Part shown: in pieces, positions 45,901-56,686 of the stretch
Position numbering within the stretch: position 1 is the first letter of the stretch
Layout of the letters: each line of letters opens with the position of its first letter
Origin: Camellia lanceoleosa
Taxonomy: Eukaryota; Streptophyta; Magnoliopsida; Ericales; Theaceae
DNA: 64,000 nt
Direction of reading: 5' to 3'
NCBI GenBank assembly: GCA_025200525.1
Contig: CM045767.1
Location: forward strand, 116,434,021-116,498,020
The notes under the pieces: model-generated
Told to the model about the DNA's origin: nothing
Databases searched by the model: none
Seen by the model: the letters and a program-made list of their open reading frames with translations, nothing else
Made by a program: the position numbers and the translations under genes

Positions 45901-46649
45901 ACCCTCTTTACCAATGGAGCTCCAGCAGCTTCTTTAGGTTGAAATCAGTCTAAAACCTCCAAAAATAACCCTTAAGGGTCTCAGCTCCAAGGGATGGTGT
46001 GATGGTGGGTGTTTGTGAGCAAAAGTAAGACAAAACACACACAAGAGAGAGATATAGAGGAAGGATATGAACAAACTCTAACCCTAGAACTCAAATCCTG
46101 AAAAAAGCTGTCTAAAATGTTTAACCCTCAAAAGGGGAGAGAAAGCTCTATAAAGAGGAGCTTTCTCTCCCCTTTTTATAGAGCTTTCTTTTTATAGAGC
46201 TTTTTAGTCTTGTAAGCTTACAAGACAAGCTTCTAAAGAGAGAGATCCCTCCATACACGTGTATGGAGGGGAGCCAAGTGCATGCCAGCTGCACCAAAAT
46301 ATCTGCAAAAGCAGATGCATAGTAGTCGGCCGGCCAAAGATGCAATTGACCAAAAAAAGATAGCCGGTCGGCCAAATATTTGGCCGGTGGCAACAAAACA
46401 CAGCTGGTGGCCTCAAGCCATGGCCGGTGATGGGTGGGGATGGTCAACAAGCCCTACCCTGCCCCTCCAAGGCAAAACACAAGTGTTTGGTGCAAAACCA
46501 GACACGAAACAGTCGAGTCAAGAAATCCTGAGGCAAGGCGCATAGTCGAGACGTCCGGGAGCTCAAGACAAACACGAACATGGGTAATCACCGAGTGTTC
46601 AAGCGGTGATGTCTAAGTTTTGAGGACGGTAAAAAATGATGTGTCTACA
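42981..46649 (-). mobile_element. 3.7-kb LTR-like block inserted in gag of element 2
   Basis: Bounded by TGTCACGG and TGTCTACA, so on either strand it is TG..CA as an LTR should be. It has no internal gene and no repeated ends that I can see, which suggests a very long solo LTR or a non-coding LARD-type remnant. On the minus strand a TATA box (CTCTATAAAAAGG, 46183-46171) lies about 470 bases from the right end, fitting an LTR promoter read leftward. The 43.3-45.5-kb part is saturated with GCATGCAA/AAGCATG words. I could not find matching 5-bp target duplications (AAATT left, AGACC right). Confidence 0.5.
46171..46183 (-). promoter_or_regulatory. TATA box in the long LTR-like block
   Basis: CTCTATAAAAAGG on the minus strand, with a second CTCTATAAAAAG 18 bases upstream (46200-46189). 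Nearby inverted GAGAGAAAGCTC / GAGCTTTCTCTC repeats can form a hairpin at 46138-46170. Confidence 0.5.
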
Positions 46650-46731
46650 AGACCTTTCCTGGAGAGCATCCCAGAGATGTGCGAGACAAGCGCGCAAGGA
46701 GCACTGACCACTCGTGAAGGATAATTGAAAA
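46650..46731 (+). pseudogene. gag of partial element 2 (right piece), truncated
   Basis: Reads KTFPGEHPRDVRDKRARSTD then HS and a TGA, matching element 1 at 32195-32270. It breaks off abruptly at 46731 into host DNA; no further gypsy sequence follows. Confidence 0.8.
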
Positions 46732-46759
46732 TTAAAAAAGATAATTGACATAAAAATTA

Positions 46760-47051
46760 AAAATTAAAAAAGATAATTGAAAATTTTGAAAATCTTATTT
46801 TGGGTAAATCACACTTTGCCCTTTTATGTTTGACCTCTTTTTCACTTTGGCCTTTCAAGTTTATTTTTTTCCACTTTAACCTTTCATGTTTTATATTTTT
46901 TTCACTTTAATCCTAAAACTAATTTTTGTTAAAAATAAGACAAAAAATTACACATTATCAGTTACGTGATATAAAAATATTTTATTATATATGACTCACA
47001 CCTCTAATATAAACTTAAATTTTAATATAATAATATATTTTTTATATTATG
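46760..47051. repeat. Right member of the direct repeat flanking the gypsy block
   Basis: Matches 31020-31314 base for base apart from scattered changes. Here the sequence continues past TATTATG into the rest of the MITE, so it looks like the unoccupied target. Confidence 0.8.
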
Positions 47052-47215
47052 TGATAATTATTGTGATGTTTTCTATCTAATTGTGAACAAAAGCTAGCTT
47101 TAGAAGTAAAGTGAAAAAATATAGAAACATGAAAAGTTAAAGTAAGAAAAAATACATTTGAAAAGTCAAAATGAGAAATGACTAAACATAAAAAGGGTAA
47201 AAAATATAATTTACC
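46802..47215. mobile_element. Intact foldback MITE (GGGTAAATCACACTTTGCCC family)
   Basis: Ends GGGTAAATCACACTTTGCCC and GGGTAAAAAATATAATTTACC are inverted. About 414 bp, same family as 6957-7369. The left half is duplicated at 31073-31314. Confidence 0.7.
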
Positions 47216-47737
47216 ATATTATTTTTAAAATATAACTATTTAACTATCAATAAATGTGAGTTGTGATGTATGCGAATTGGGCCCATGCGTAAAATTAGTA
47301 ATGTTATACGTATCAATTATTATTAGTCTACTAATATTATGATATTATTATTCGAGACATTTATTATGTAAATTACAATAAAGAAATATTAGGGATCATG
47401 AAATTTTTTTATAAAAGTGGTCATGAAAGATTTGTGATTCTTAAATTACCTTAATTAGTGTGTGATATTTTATTCTAAGTATAATCTAAAAATCACAAAT
47501 CTATCATAATCATTTTTATAAAAGACTTGTCTGATACCTACCAATGAATTACAATCATCCGTTAGGATACATGTAGCATTATTGGCGTAAAATAGGCGTT
47601 GTGACCGTTGGGAAGAGAGCGCGAACCGATCAACTACTCTCTTTTTCTCTCTCTTTGTTCAACGATCCACTGTTCAATTTCTCAACGAACAATCGATTGA
47701 TCAGTCGATCGATCTCTTCGAAGGAGCACAAATCGCT
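47216..47737. promoter_or_regulatory. Upstream and 5' leader region of the membrane-protein gene
   Basis: AT-rich to about 47580, then more balanced, with a CT-rich tract (CTCTCTTTTTCTCTCTCTTT, 47636-47656) and a leader with ATCGATTGATCAGTCGATCG (47691-47710), partly palindromic. I saw no clear TATA box, so it may be a TATA-less promoter. Confidence 0.4.
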
Positions 47738-50700
47738 ATGTCGTTACGGCTTCGACTGAATTTTAAGGCTTTTCATGCTTTTTTCTTATGTTCGATTATT
47801 CTGAGCTGGTTTCCAGGTAATCTAGGGTTTGTGTTCTTGATTGGTGGTATATATGAATCCCCTATTTCGTACTTGATTGCAACTTTTCCAGAATATAAGA
47901 ATCATTTATCTCTTAGCTATTTATGTTTGAAGATTATGAAGTGTTTGTCCTATGATGATTGAATTAACCTGTTCCCTTTTTCCCCTAATTTTTTGCAATT
48001 TGCAATTTGCAATTTGGAATTTGGATTTTTTTTTTTTTTGAGTTGTAGGACTGGTTTGAAGTAAATTAGCTGGTAGCTGGTTGTAGAATTTAGTGTGAAT
48101 CGTGTTTAATTATTGCTTTCTACTAGAGACCGTGAATTTGATTAATTATAATTTATAATCAGTTGTTAAAGATGGGTGTATTGGAATGGAGAGATTGAAT
48201 TGTGTCGGAGTGGAAGTGGATGTCAAAAATTGAAGCTTGTTGAAAAGATTATACAGAGGAAGTGTGAGATTATGTGAAATTGAAGCTTAGACGGACATGT
48301 GTTTCCTTTGCATTGGTTTTTAATTTTATTTTTAAATGAAATGAAAAAAGTTTAGATTGCGTTTGGATCAAGGATTTGGGGAATAAATGAAAAGAAGGGA
48401 AAAGTGAATTAGATAAAACTTATAGTTTTAACTTTTCCCTAACATTTTATGTTCCCTTTAGAAAGTCCTCCTCAAATCCTTGATCTAAAAAGAACCTTAG
48501 AAAGTTTAAGATGAGGGGAATATGAATCATGATAGTTTTAATGGAACTAGAGAATATAAGTTGTATCGTTACCTAAGGGATTTAACGTGGAATTTGCGGT
48601 AAAGAATATAACATCAATTGAGGCATTAGAACGACATTGTTTTCCCTATTGAAGCTTGAAAATGCCAAAGGAGGAGATGTCTTGGTGTACAAAATTCTTT
48701 AATAAGATTCTAATGATTAAGAAAATATATGACAAGTGGAGAAAAGTGTTTTAGTATCTATATATAAAAAAATAAAAGAGATAACGATAAACAATATGAT
48801 TGAACATAAATTGTGGAAGAGTGATTGTGCATAACTTAAGTGTCAATAATAGTGTCAGAGAATCAAGTTGGATTTAGGCTTTTTAGATCAACTATGAAAG
48901 CAATATATTTACCAAAAAGATCAATAGAAAAGTACACGGAGATGAGAAGAGATCTCTATATGATTTTTATAGATTTACGAAAAGTTTACAATAGGTTGCC
49001 TAATAAGAGTGTGACCAAATGATATATTGACGTGATAAAACATTTGTATGGTGAGTGTGATTACAATAAAATTATCTGTAGGAGAAGCTAAGTGAATTTC
49101 TAATCCTTATAGAATTATATCAAGGGTCAGTTTCAAATCCTTACCTATTTTTCTGAATCATGGTCTAGTTAACTAAACACATTTAAGATGATATCCATGA
49201 TGTACGTTGTTCGCAAATAATGTTGTTCTAGTGGATGAAAATAAGGAAGAAATTACAACTAAATTAGAAATCTAAAGAGAAATACTTGACTCAAAAGGGT
49301 TTAGAAATAGTAGAAATAAAATTCATATGACATGTAATTTTAGTAACATTATAAGTAGAAATAATAGAGAAATGAAGATTGAAAAACCTAGTGATAACTA
49401 ATGGTGAGCATTTTTGTTATTTAGGTTGAATTATTAATAAGAATGGAGAAGTTAGAGATAATGTGATTCATAGAATCAAAATAGGTTAGCTCAAGTGGAA
49501 GAGTATTTCTAGCATATTATGTGATCAACGAATACCAATGAAATTGAAAGGAAAATTCTATAGAATAATTATAAAGCCAATGATATTTTACGGGACAAAA
49601 TGTTGAGTTACTAAGAAATAATATGTTCATAAAGTGATTGTCGCTGAGATGGAGATTCTTAGATAAAAGTGTGGTAAGAATAGAAAAAAAAGAAATAGAA
49701 TTGAATATATTAGTGAAGGGATAGGAGTTCCATCAATTGAAGATAAGTTGAGAGATATCAAACTAAGATGGTTTGATCATGTATAATGCAAAACCTGTGA
49801 ATACAATGGACAAAAAATGGAAATGTTAAGGGGAGGGGAATACCTAAATTGTATTGGATGTGTTAATAAAATAATATATGAATTTATTTAATTTAACTAA
49901 GCATGAAGCCCTTGACAGATTGTAATGATTAAAAAGGATTTCTCATATTTCTCATTCTAAATAAAGAATGAGGGGAAAAAAGAAGAGGGGGAGAGAGTGA
50001 GAGAGAGAGTGTGTTGAAGTTTGCATGAGAAAGGAAGCCATTATTGAGTATTTTGCTTTCTTTCCTCTCGTACTCCTTGATAACAAAACAGAGGCCATGG
50101 GCAAAAAGTGTATTCCCCTCTGCGGCACGTAAAGTATCTCAATTTGGATTATGTTACATAGAAAGTATCTCACATGGTAGTTAGCAGCCAACTTTACCCG
50201 AAGAATTTATGAACACAGTTTACAAACAGTGGGAACTTCAAGTCTCTATCTTCGTGAATATTCTTTCCAACTTTTCTAAGAAGCTACCTTTGTTACTTCC
50301 TTTGGCAATGGTCAGTAAGGATTCTTGAAAACTGATCTGGGATGTATTTCTAAGTTTATCTGCTAGTCTCATGAGGGTTAGTGTCAATATTTTTCGCTCA
50401 TTGTGTTTGTTACATTGAGTTGGGGTGATCAGATATGTGTCTCCCATTTACTTGCCAGTGGAAATTCAGTTAGGTTACTGGTCGTTATATTGTCATTTTA
50501 ATCAAAATTTCAGTATCTTTAACATTATCTTGCTCACATTTTGGGTCTTTTCTAAACTATGAAGCTATGTAAACTACTTTCCTTGGGTCATTTGTTTGAG
50601 GAGTATTATGTTGAACATTTTCAACTTCATTTCTGCATCCCTGTTCCTGGAGATAATTTTCACAAATTACATTTAGGGATTGTTTGGGGTGTTCTAAATA

Positions 50701-52853
50701 AGTGTACTTTTTATCTTTTTGGACTAAAAAGTTGAGGAAAAAAATACAGTTGTTTGGGTTAACTTTTTGACTTTTTATGGAAAAATATGTATTAAAAAAT
50801 TATATAAATTAGTGTGTAGGGGAAAATTAGGATTGGGAGTTGTGCAGCTGTAATTTTTGACTTTTGGTGAATAGTGATAACTTTTTAACTTTTTGAGTAA
50901 CTTTTTGACTTTTTGGCTTTTTGACAACTTCCCAAACATACCTGCGTTGTGTAGTTGTGGCCTGTGGCATCAACTTTCTCATGACATTCTAGTTGGTGGC
51001 ATATATATATGTATATTTTTAAATTAAAAAATTTATCCATATTTATACATAACTTTTTTTTTTTCCCCTGCAGGATCCATATTGTCAGCAATAGTTACAC
51101 TTGATTCCATCGAAATTTTTAAAACACACGAATGGATAGCCAAACCAACAGTTTACTTTCAGTGTAAAGGAGAGAACAAGACGTATTTGCCAGATGTGAA
51201 GAAAACTTATGTCTCTTATACTTTTAAGGGCGAAGAATCTTGGCAGGTTTGTGATGAGTGAATGTGTTAAAATCTGATGCTGGTATTTTTCATTAGCTAT
51301 ACTTTTACCAAAAAATCATTGGAATACTTATGAAAATTATTGGAAATATAACTGCCTCTGTCATGCCATGATACGAATCATTTAAGCATTCTTTTACCTT
51401 CCAAGAAATCTAAGCATTCTTTGGGTTTGTCATAAACACAAAGGTGTGTGTCAAGATAATCGATGATCATTTTTTTTTTCCTGACAAATTAGTGACATCT
51501 TTGATCTCATTTTTCTTCTTCCTGCACTAGGTCCCAAATCAAACATGATTACTAACATAGATGTGACACTGTGTTTTAGCTGAAAAGCCCTTGCAAATAT
51601 AAGTGTGAAGGAATTTAATAGATTTTATTGTACCTGCATTGTTTTTGTCATAGAGTCAGGGAAGCTGACAAGATGCAACTTGACTCCTCTGTATGAGCGT
51701 GTTGTTTTTCTTTCAAAATTGGAAAACGTAAATAAACCCATACCTATCTGCAGTGGAAGTCTGTTTGATTTTTCACTTCTAATTTAGAGAAAAAAATGCA
51801 GGTGTTTCTCTACATTTGAGTTTTCATGCAAAGTCCACTCATTTGTTTGATGTATCTATAATTTACTTGCCAACTACTTGAACCATTTGTTTGCTGGTTC
51901 AATTGTTGGATTTGATTGCACAATTGTATCTGTTACATTAAAGTTAAGCATGGAGAATTCCGCTAAAGAATCTCACGTTGAAATTGTGATTATATGTTTT
52001 CAGCCTTTGACAGATTTTCCAAATTCAAAATGCAAGCGATGCGGGATCTATGAGGAAGACTTGTTAAAATCAGATGAATTTGATGAGTGGGAATTTTGTC
52101 CATCTGATTTTAGTGAATCTGATGGAATATATAAACATTTCAAAGACAAGGAATTCAATGCTACATTTGTGTGTGCAGGGTGTGAGCCTCTTGGAATCGG
52201 TGAGTGTTGTTTTCTTAACATACCATCGTTTCATGTAGTTGATCCAGACTGAACATTCCAAGGCTGCCTTGCAAAACTGATGGGCTAGTATAGTAACAGT
52301 AATGCTTATTATTAGAATGACTTCATTGCATCTTGTCGGAATTAATTTCTCTAAGCTATCATTTTTAGTTGTTTTCTGTGCTTCAAAAACAAATATTACT
52401 GAACACAAAATATAGTTTGTCCATGGGGCATCTACAAGCATCATGATTTTGTGGATCTCAGACCATTTCCATTGTCACGTTTACGTAGTAAAAATCATTT
52501 TTGCTTGCTTGACCTTGCATTTGCATAGGTGTGGTGTGTATTCATGTTTTTGTGCACTTGTTTCTGAATTAGAATACATCTATTTAGTTATTTATCTTGT
52601 GTTTGTTCATGTCTCTGTAGATTCTAATCGTGCCTCGGATTCCCATAATGGAAGGAAGGGAATGCATTGGGCCGTGGCAGTAATAATCAGTGCATTGGTT
52701 TCAACTGTTTTTATCATTGGACTGGCGGTTGCGTACAAGTATTGGCAAAAGAGAAAGAGGCAACAAGAGCAGGCCCGGTTTCTAAGACTCTTTGAAGAAG
52801 GGGACGACATTGAGGATGAGTTAGGTCTTGGGCCTCTTGGTGGTGTAATTTGA
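47738..52853 (+). CDS. Single-pass type I membrane protein, DUF7953-like
   Basis: Four exons: 47738-47816, 51074-51246, 52004-52199 and 52621-52853 (phases 1, 0, 1; all GT..AG), 226 residues. Residues 1-27 are a signal peptide (LRLNFKAFHAFFLCSIILSW). The lumenal part (about 28-163) has IEIFKTHEWIAKPTVYFQCK, CKRCGIYEEDLLKSDEFDEW, EFCPSDF and CAGC, so three or four cysteine pairs. A membrane span covers about 165-187 (AVAVIISALVSTVFIIGLAV), then a basic KRKRQQEQARF stop-transfer and an acidic tail EEGDDIEDELGLG. It matches a conserved but uncharacterised plant family that I recall as DUF7953. A secretory-pathway location is inferred from the signal and span only. No break is visible. Confidence 0.85.
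48355..48496. mobile_element. Tourist-like MITE, copy 3 (in intron 1)
   Basis: Left end GATTGCGTTTGGATCAAGG, right end CCTTGATCTAAAAAGAACC, flanked by TTA (48352-48354, 48497-48499). Lies in intron 1 of the membrane-protein gene. Confidence 0.7.
48610..49930 (+). mobile_element. Decayed RTE-type LINE in intron 1
   Basis: The reverse transcriptase part reads SENQVGFRLFRSTMKAIYLP and LYMIFIDLRKVYNRLPNKSV. It is followed, with frameshifts, by the C-terminal part typical of this family: KGKFYRIIIKPMIFYGTKC-type and VAEMEILR-type residues at 49540-49670 and LRWFDHV-type residues near 49770. No endonuclease is visible. Sense orientation in the host intron. A better copy on the minus strand is at 62690-64000. 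Confidence 0.8.
50676..50942. mobile_element. Probable MITE in intron 1
   Basis: Left GGGATTGTTTGGGGTGTTC and right ACTTCCCAAACATACC are loosely inverted, with TTT TTGACTTTTTGG words inside, as in 40716-40944. The left flank is TTA; the right flank is unclear. Confidence 0.5.
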
Positions 52854-52933
52854 GAAGTAGCATCTTATGTTACATCACTACCCAAAACCTTTTGTATTAT
52901 GATTTTGTGAGTTGGTTATGGACTAAATTGTTA

Positions 52934-53071
52934 GGCTGTGTTTGGATCATAGATTTGGGTAAGAATTTGGAAAGACAAATGAAAAACGTAGGCGAAATAT
53001 GTCTATATTTTATCTAGCTTTTCTCTTTCCATTTCCACATCCCTCCCCTATTTCATGATCCAAACACAGAC
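52934..53071. mobile_element. Tourist-like MITE, copy 4 (in 3' UTR region)
   Basis: Ends GGCTGTGTTTGGATCAT and ATGATCCAAACACAGAC, flanks TTA and TTG. It starts 80 bases after the stop codon of the membrane-protein gene and so may be part of its 3' UTR. Confidence 0.8.
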
Positions 53072-53580
53072 TTGGAGAAAGAAAAGTAAAGAAAAAGAAA
53101 CAAAGAGCACATGAAAGTGTAATGTGAGCAGGGGAGAGGTTTAATGTTGTTTCTGAGATTTGTTTAGCCTGTGGTTCATATGGATGAGTAGAATTCTCAG
53201 GACCAGAGAATGTGATTGTGTTTAGGTTTTGGAAACATTAAAAAGAAATGATAGAGCAATGACTGAATGATTGTATAGAGATTTCATTTGCCCAAAAAAG
53301 TACCAATGATTGCAGAGAAAAGGGTGTTTTGTTTTTGTTTCTGTTTTTGTTTTTGTTTTTGTTTTTGTTTTTGTTTTTTGGGTACAAGAAAAGTGTGATT
53401 TCTGCACATTAGAGGTATGTAACGATGGCTGAAAGCAAATTTCACAAGCAATCCCTTTATTACACAACCAAAAAGGTTTGTGAGATCTAAGACAGCATAA
53501 GGAAAAACTTCATCGAAGTTACAGAAATTGACTAAAATTGAACAATAAGAGTTAAAATCTCAAGCAAAGTCTTGTATTTC
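53072..53580. other. 3' flank with a (GTTTTT)n microsatellite
   Basis: (GTTTTT)n covers about 53328-53377. No gene otherwise recognised. Confidence 0.7.
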
Positions 53581-53599
53581 AGCATAGCTTTCCAGGTTG

Positions 53600-54066
53600 T
53601 GCGCTTTAACAAGCATGGCCACTCACAAAATATGCTTTCACAAAGTTTCATCTAATCCCCCAGTTGTTTCCATGTGCAGTATCGTCTCCATTTGTACTAT
53701 ATTGTCACGAATATCTTTCTCGCCTCCATGCTCTACAAGACCTAGTAGCATTATAATCATAAGCAGGCTGCATTTCCACATCATTGTCATAACTGTAACA
53801 ACTGCCACCCTGTTCTTCGCCTATGTAGGCTTCATCTGCCTTCTCCAATCCACTGACATCCGCTGCCATATGCATTGTTGAAAGTACCAACACCTGATCC
53901 AAGAGAGAATTGATCCTCTTTCCAACAACCATCAAAGTGTAATTCGTACACGTGCAGCCCAATAGTGGCTGACACCATATGGCAGTTGTTCCCCCTCATA
54001 AGCTTTCCATGGGTACTGACGGAGATCAACTTGGTAGATTGGATGATCTCGATCTCGATCTGATCT
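53600..54066 (-). other. Possible coding remnant, unrecognised
   Basis: On the minus strand the DNA is less AT-rich than its surroundings and each frame is open for part of it: YQVDLRQYPWKAYEGEQLPY (frame a, near 54030-53970), CWKEDQFSLGSGVGTFNNAY (frame b) and EMQPAYDYNATRSCRAWRRE (frame c, 53790-53720). This mixture suggests a frameshifted exon or an old pseudogene. The hAT element ends it at 54067. I do not recognise the family. Confidence 0.25.
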
Positions 54067-54089
54067 ATCCCAGCCAATGTTTCAAAATG

Positions 54090-54200
54090 CGGTGTTATGT
54101 AACGGTTGCGGCCGTTACATAATAGTTGCAGAGGTAGGCACTACACGTTATCCCTGCTTTTGTGGCCGTAGCGGTTGTGTCGGCCATAGCGGCTGTTGTA
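54090..54200. promoter_or_regulatory. hAT left subterminal region with hairpin
   Basis: ATGTAACGG TTGCGG CCGTTACAT forms a perfect 9-bp stem with a 6-base loop at 54098-54121. GTGGCCGTAGCGGTTG and GGCCATAGCGGCTG follow. Repeated GCGG words near the tips are typical hAT transposase-binding sites; this role is inferred. Confidence 0.5.
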
Positions 54201-54749
54201 GCATCACACACTGTTTTGAGTTTATTCTTTTCAAAAAAAAAAAAAAGAAAGAAAAGAAAAAGCTAAAAGATTATGGATGCTCAACAAATTTTGTACATAC
54301 CTTTATGATTGAAAAGATTTTGTACATATTTTGTCTTGAATTCTTTTCAGCCTGTGAACCACTTTGAAGTGAGATTCTATAATATTCATAATAGATCCAC
54401 AGCCTTTAGTCTTTAGAAACTCTCCAATTGAGATTTAGATATTCAAATTCACAAATTTTCAACCATCTTCAACTGAGTTTCTGATAAAAAAATAAAGAAG
54501 AGTGGTTCATGGGAAGAGGGATACAGAGAGAAGAGGAAATACGGAGGAGTGAGAAATAGAGTGAGAGAAGAGAGAAGAGATGAACCTATGTTGAAGATGA
54601 AAAAGGAGATGAATAATATCGACTGCCTTTGTAAGGAGATAAAGAACGTGTGTTAAACCTGTGACTCTGTAAGTGAAATTTTTGTTCAACTGCCTTTTTT
54701 TTTGTTGAACAATGGTCTCCGGTTGCCTTATGAAGATATTAATCAGTGT

Positions 54750-55155
54750 GTTTGGTTTGAGTTTTTTAGATTAAGTTTTTTAAAAATTGAATTTTTTAGT
54801 TTTCGTGTTTTTTTGTTTTTAGTGAATATTTTTTAAATTTTAAATATTTTTTTTTATTTTTTTAGATACACCTTACTTAGATGTATCTAAAAAATAAAAA
54901 ATTTGTGAAAAAATATTTTAAAAAATTAATAAATACATAAAAATACAAAAAATGTACTGAATTCTTGTATTTTTTTTATATTTTTGGTATTTAGTGAATT
55001 TTTAAAAGATTTTTTTTACAATTTTTTTATTTTTTAGGTGTATTTATGTTAAGTGTGTCTAAAAAGTAAAAAAATTACTTAAAATATTAAAAAAATTAAG
55101 TAAAAACAAAAAAATACAAAAAAATAAGAAAGTAAAATTTTTTAAAAAATAGAAA
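54750..55155 (+). repeat. Family R dispersed repeat, copy 4 (nested in the hAT)
   Basis: Begins GTGTTTGGTTTGAGTTTTTT and carries AGATACACCTTACTTAGATG and TTATGTTAAGTGTGTCTAAA. The hAT short derivative lacks it, so it probably inserted later. Confidence 0.55.
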
Positions 55156-55619
55156 CAAGTAAGGTGATATTATTTTGTTTTGTTTGGCTGCCTCTAGAAC
55201 ATTGGTCTCCGGCTGACTCTGTAAGTGAAATCTTTGGAAGAAGTGTAATATTGTTTTGTTTTTGTTTGTGTGGTCTCCAACTGGCCCCTTTTCTTTGTTT
55301 TTTGGTTTTGAACAATGATCCCTTACTGGTTTGTAAACAAAAAAAAATTTATGGTGACACATTTAGCAATTTTAATTTAAAAAAATATATATAGCTAACC
55401 ACATACTTTTCGCATTTTATATATAATAATTAGTGATTGATTTTTTTTTTATAATATATAAAAATCATAACACTTATAATTATATTAATATATTTTATAT
55501 ATGTCAGTTTTTATTGATTTTTATTTTTACTTCTTTTTTTTGCAGGTTATTTAAAAAGATAATAAATATTCAAGTGATTGAAACCTAAAAAATAACTATG
55601 TATGAATTTTTTTCTTTAT

Positions 55620-56590
55620 AATTTATTTTTTAATTTTTATATGATTACATTACTATGTAAAATTCAAATGTAGAAATAGTGGTTGCATGTTTTTTATAAT
55701 CATTGCATTTAATATTTAATTGTAAGTATTTTTTATTTTGTAATTGTAATGTGTTGTGACAATAATTTTGATGGCACAATTTTTTTAAAAAAATGTCTTT
55801 TCTAAATAAAAAAAAAATCTCAAAAAATGCCATAAAAAATGTCTTTTTATATGATTCCATTAACATGTAAAATTCAAATGTATAAAAAGTGGTTGTATTT
55901 TTTTTAGAATCATTTCATTTAATATTTAATTATAAATATTTTTTATTTTGTTATTGTAATCTGTTGTGACAACAATTTTTATGGCACAATTTTTTTTAAA
56001 AAAAATATCTTTTTTTTTAAAAAAAATCAATAGCTCAAAAAAAAATCTTTATAATTTTTTTTTAAAATTTTTTATATGATTACATTAGCATGTAAAATCC
56101 AAATGTATAAATAGTAGTTGCATTTTTTAATAATTATTTTATTTAATAATTAATTTTAAATATTTTTTATTTTGTTATTGTAATGTGTTGTGACAACAAT
56201 TTTGATGGCACAAATTTTTTTTTTTAATAAAAAATGTCTTTTCTATAAAATTTTAAAAAAAATGCCATGAAAAATGTTTTTAATCCCGATTACATTAGCA
56301 TATAAAATCCAAATGTATAAATAGTGGTTGTATTTTTTTTTATAATCATTTCATTTAATATTTAATTATAAATATTTTTTATTTTGTTATTGTAATGTGT
56401 TGTGACAACAATTTTTATGGCAAAATTTTGTTTTTAAAAAATATATTTTAAAAAAAATCAATAGTTCAAAAAAAATTCTTTATAATTTATTTTTTAATTT
56501 TTATATGATTAAGTAGCATGTAAAATCCAAATGTATAAATAGTGGTTGCATTTTTTTTACAATCATTTCATTTAATAATTGTAAATATTG
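55620..56590. repeat. Tandem array of about 215-bp units upstream of the transposase
   Basis: Units carry CATGTAAAATCCAAATGTAT followed by AGTGGTTGCATTTTTT, TTATTTTGTTATTGTAATG and TGTTGTGACAACAATTTT. Anchors are at about 55651, 55863, 56089, 56299 and 56517, so spacings vary from 205 to 230. About 4.5 units, ending 100 bases before the transposase ATG. Confidence 0.85.
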
Positions 56591-56686
56591 TTTATTTAGT
56601 TAGTTCAAGTTTTGCTCAAAAATAATTTTGTAAACATTTAAAATAAATTAAAAAATATATCAATGATGCAGAATTCAAATTAAAAA

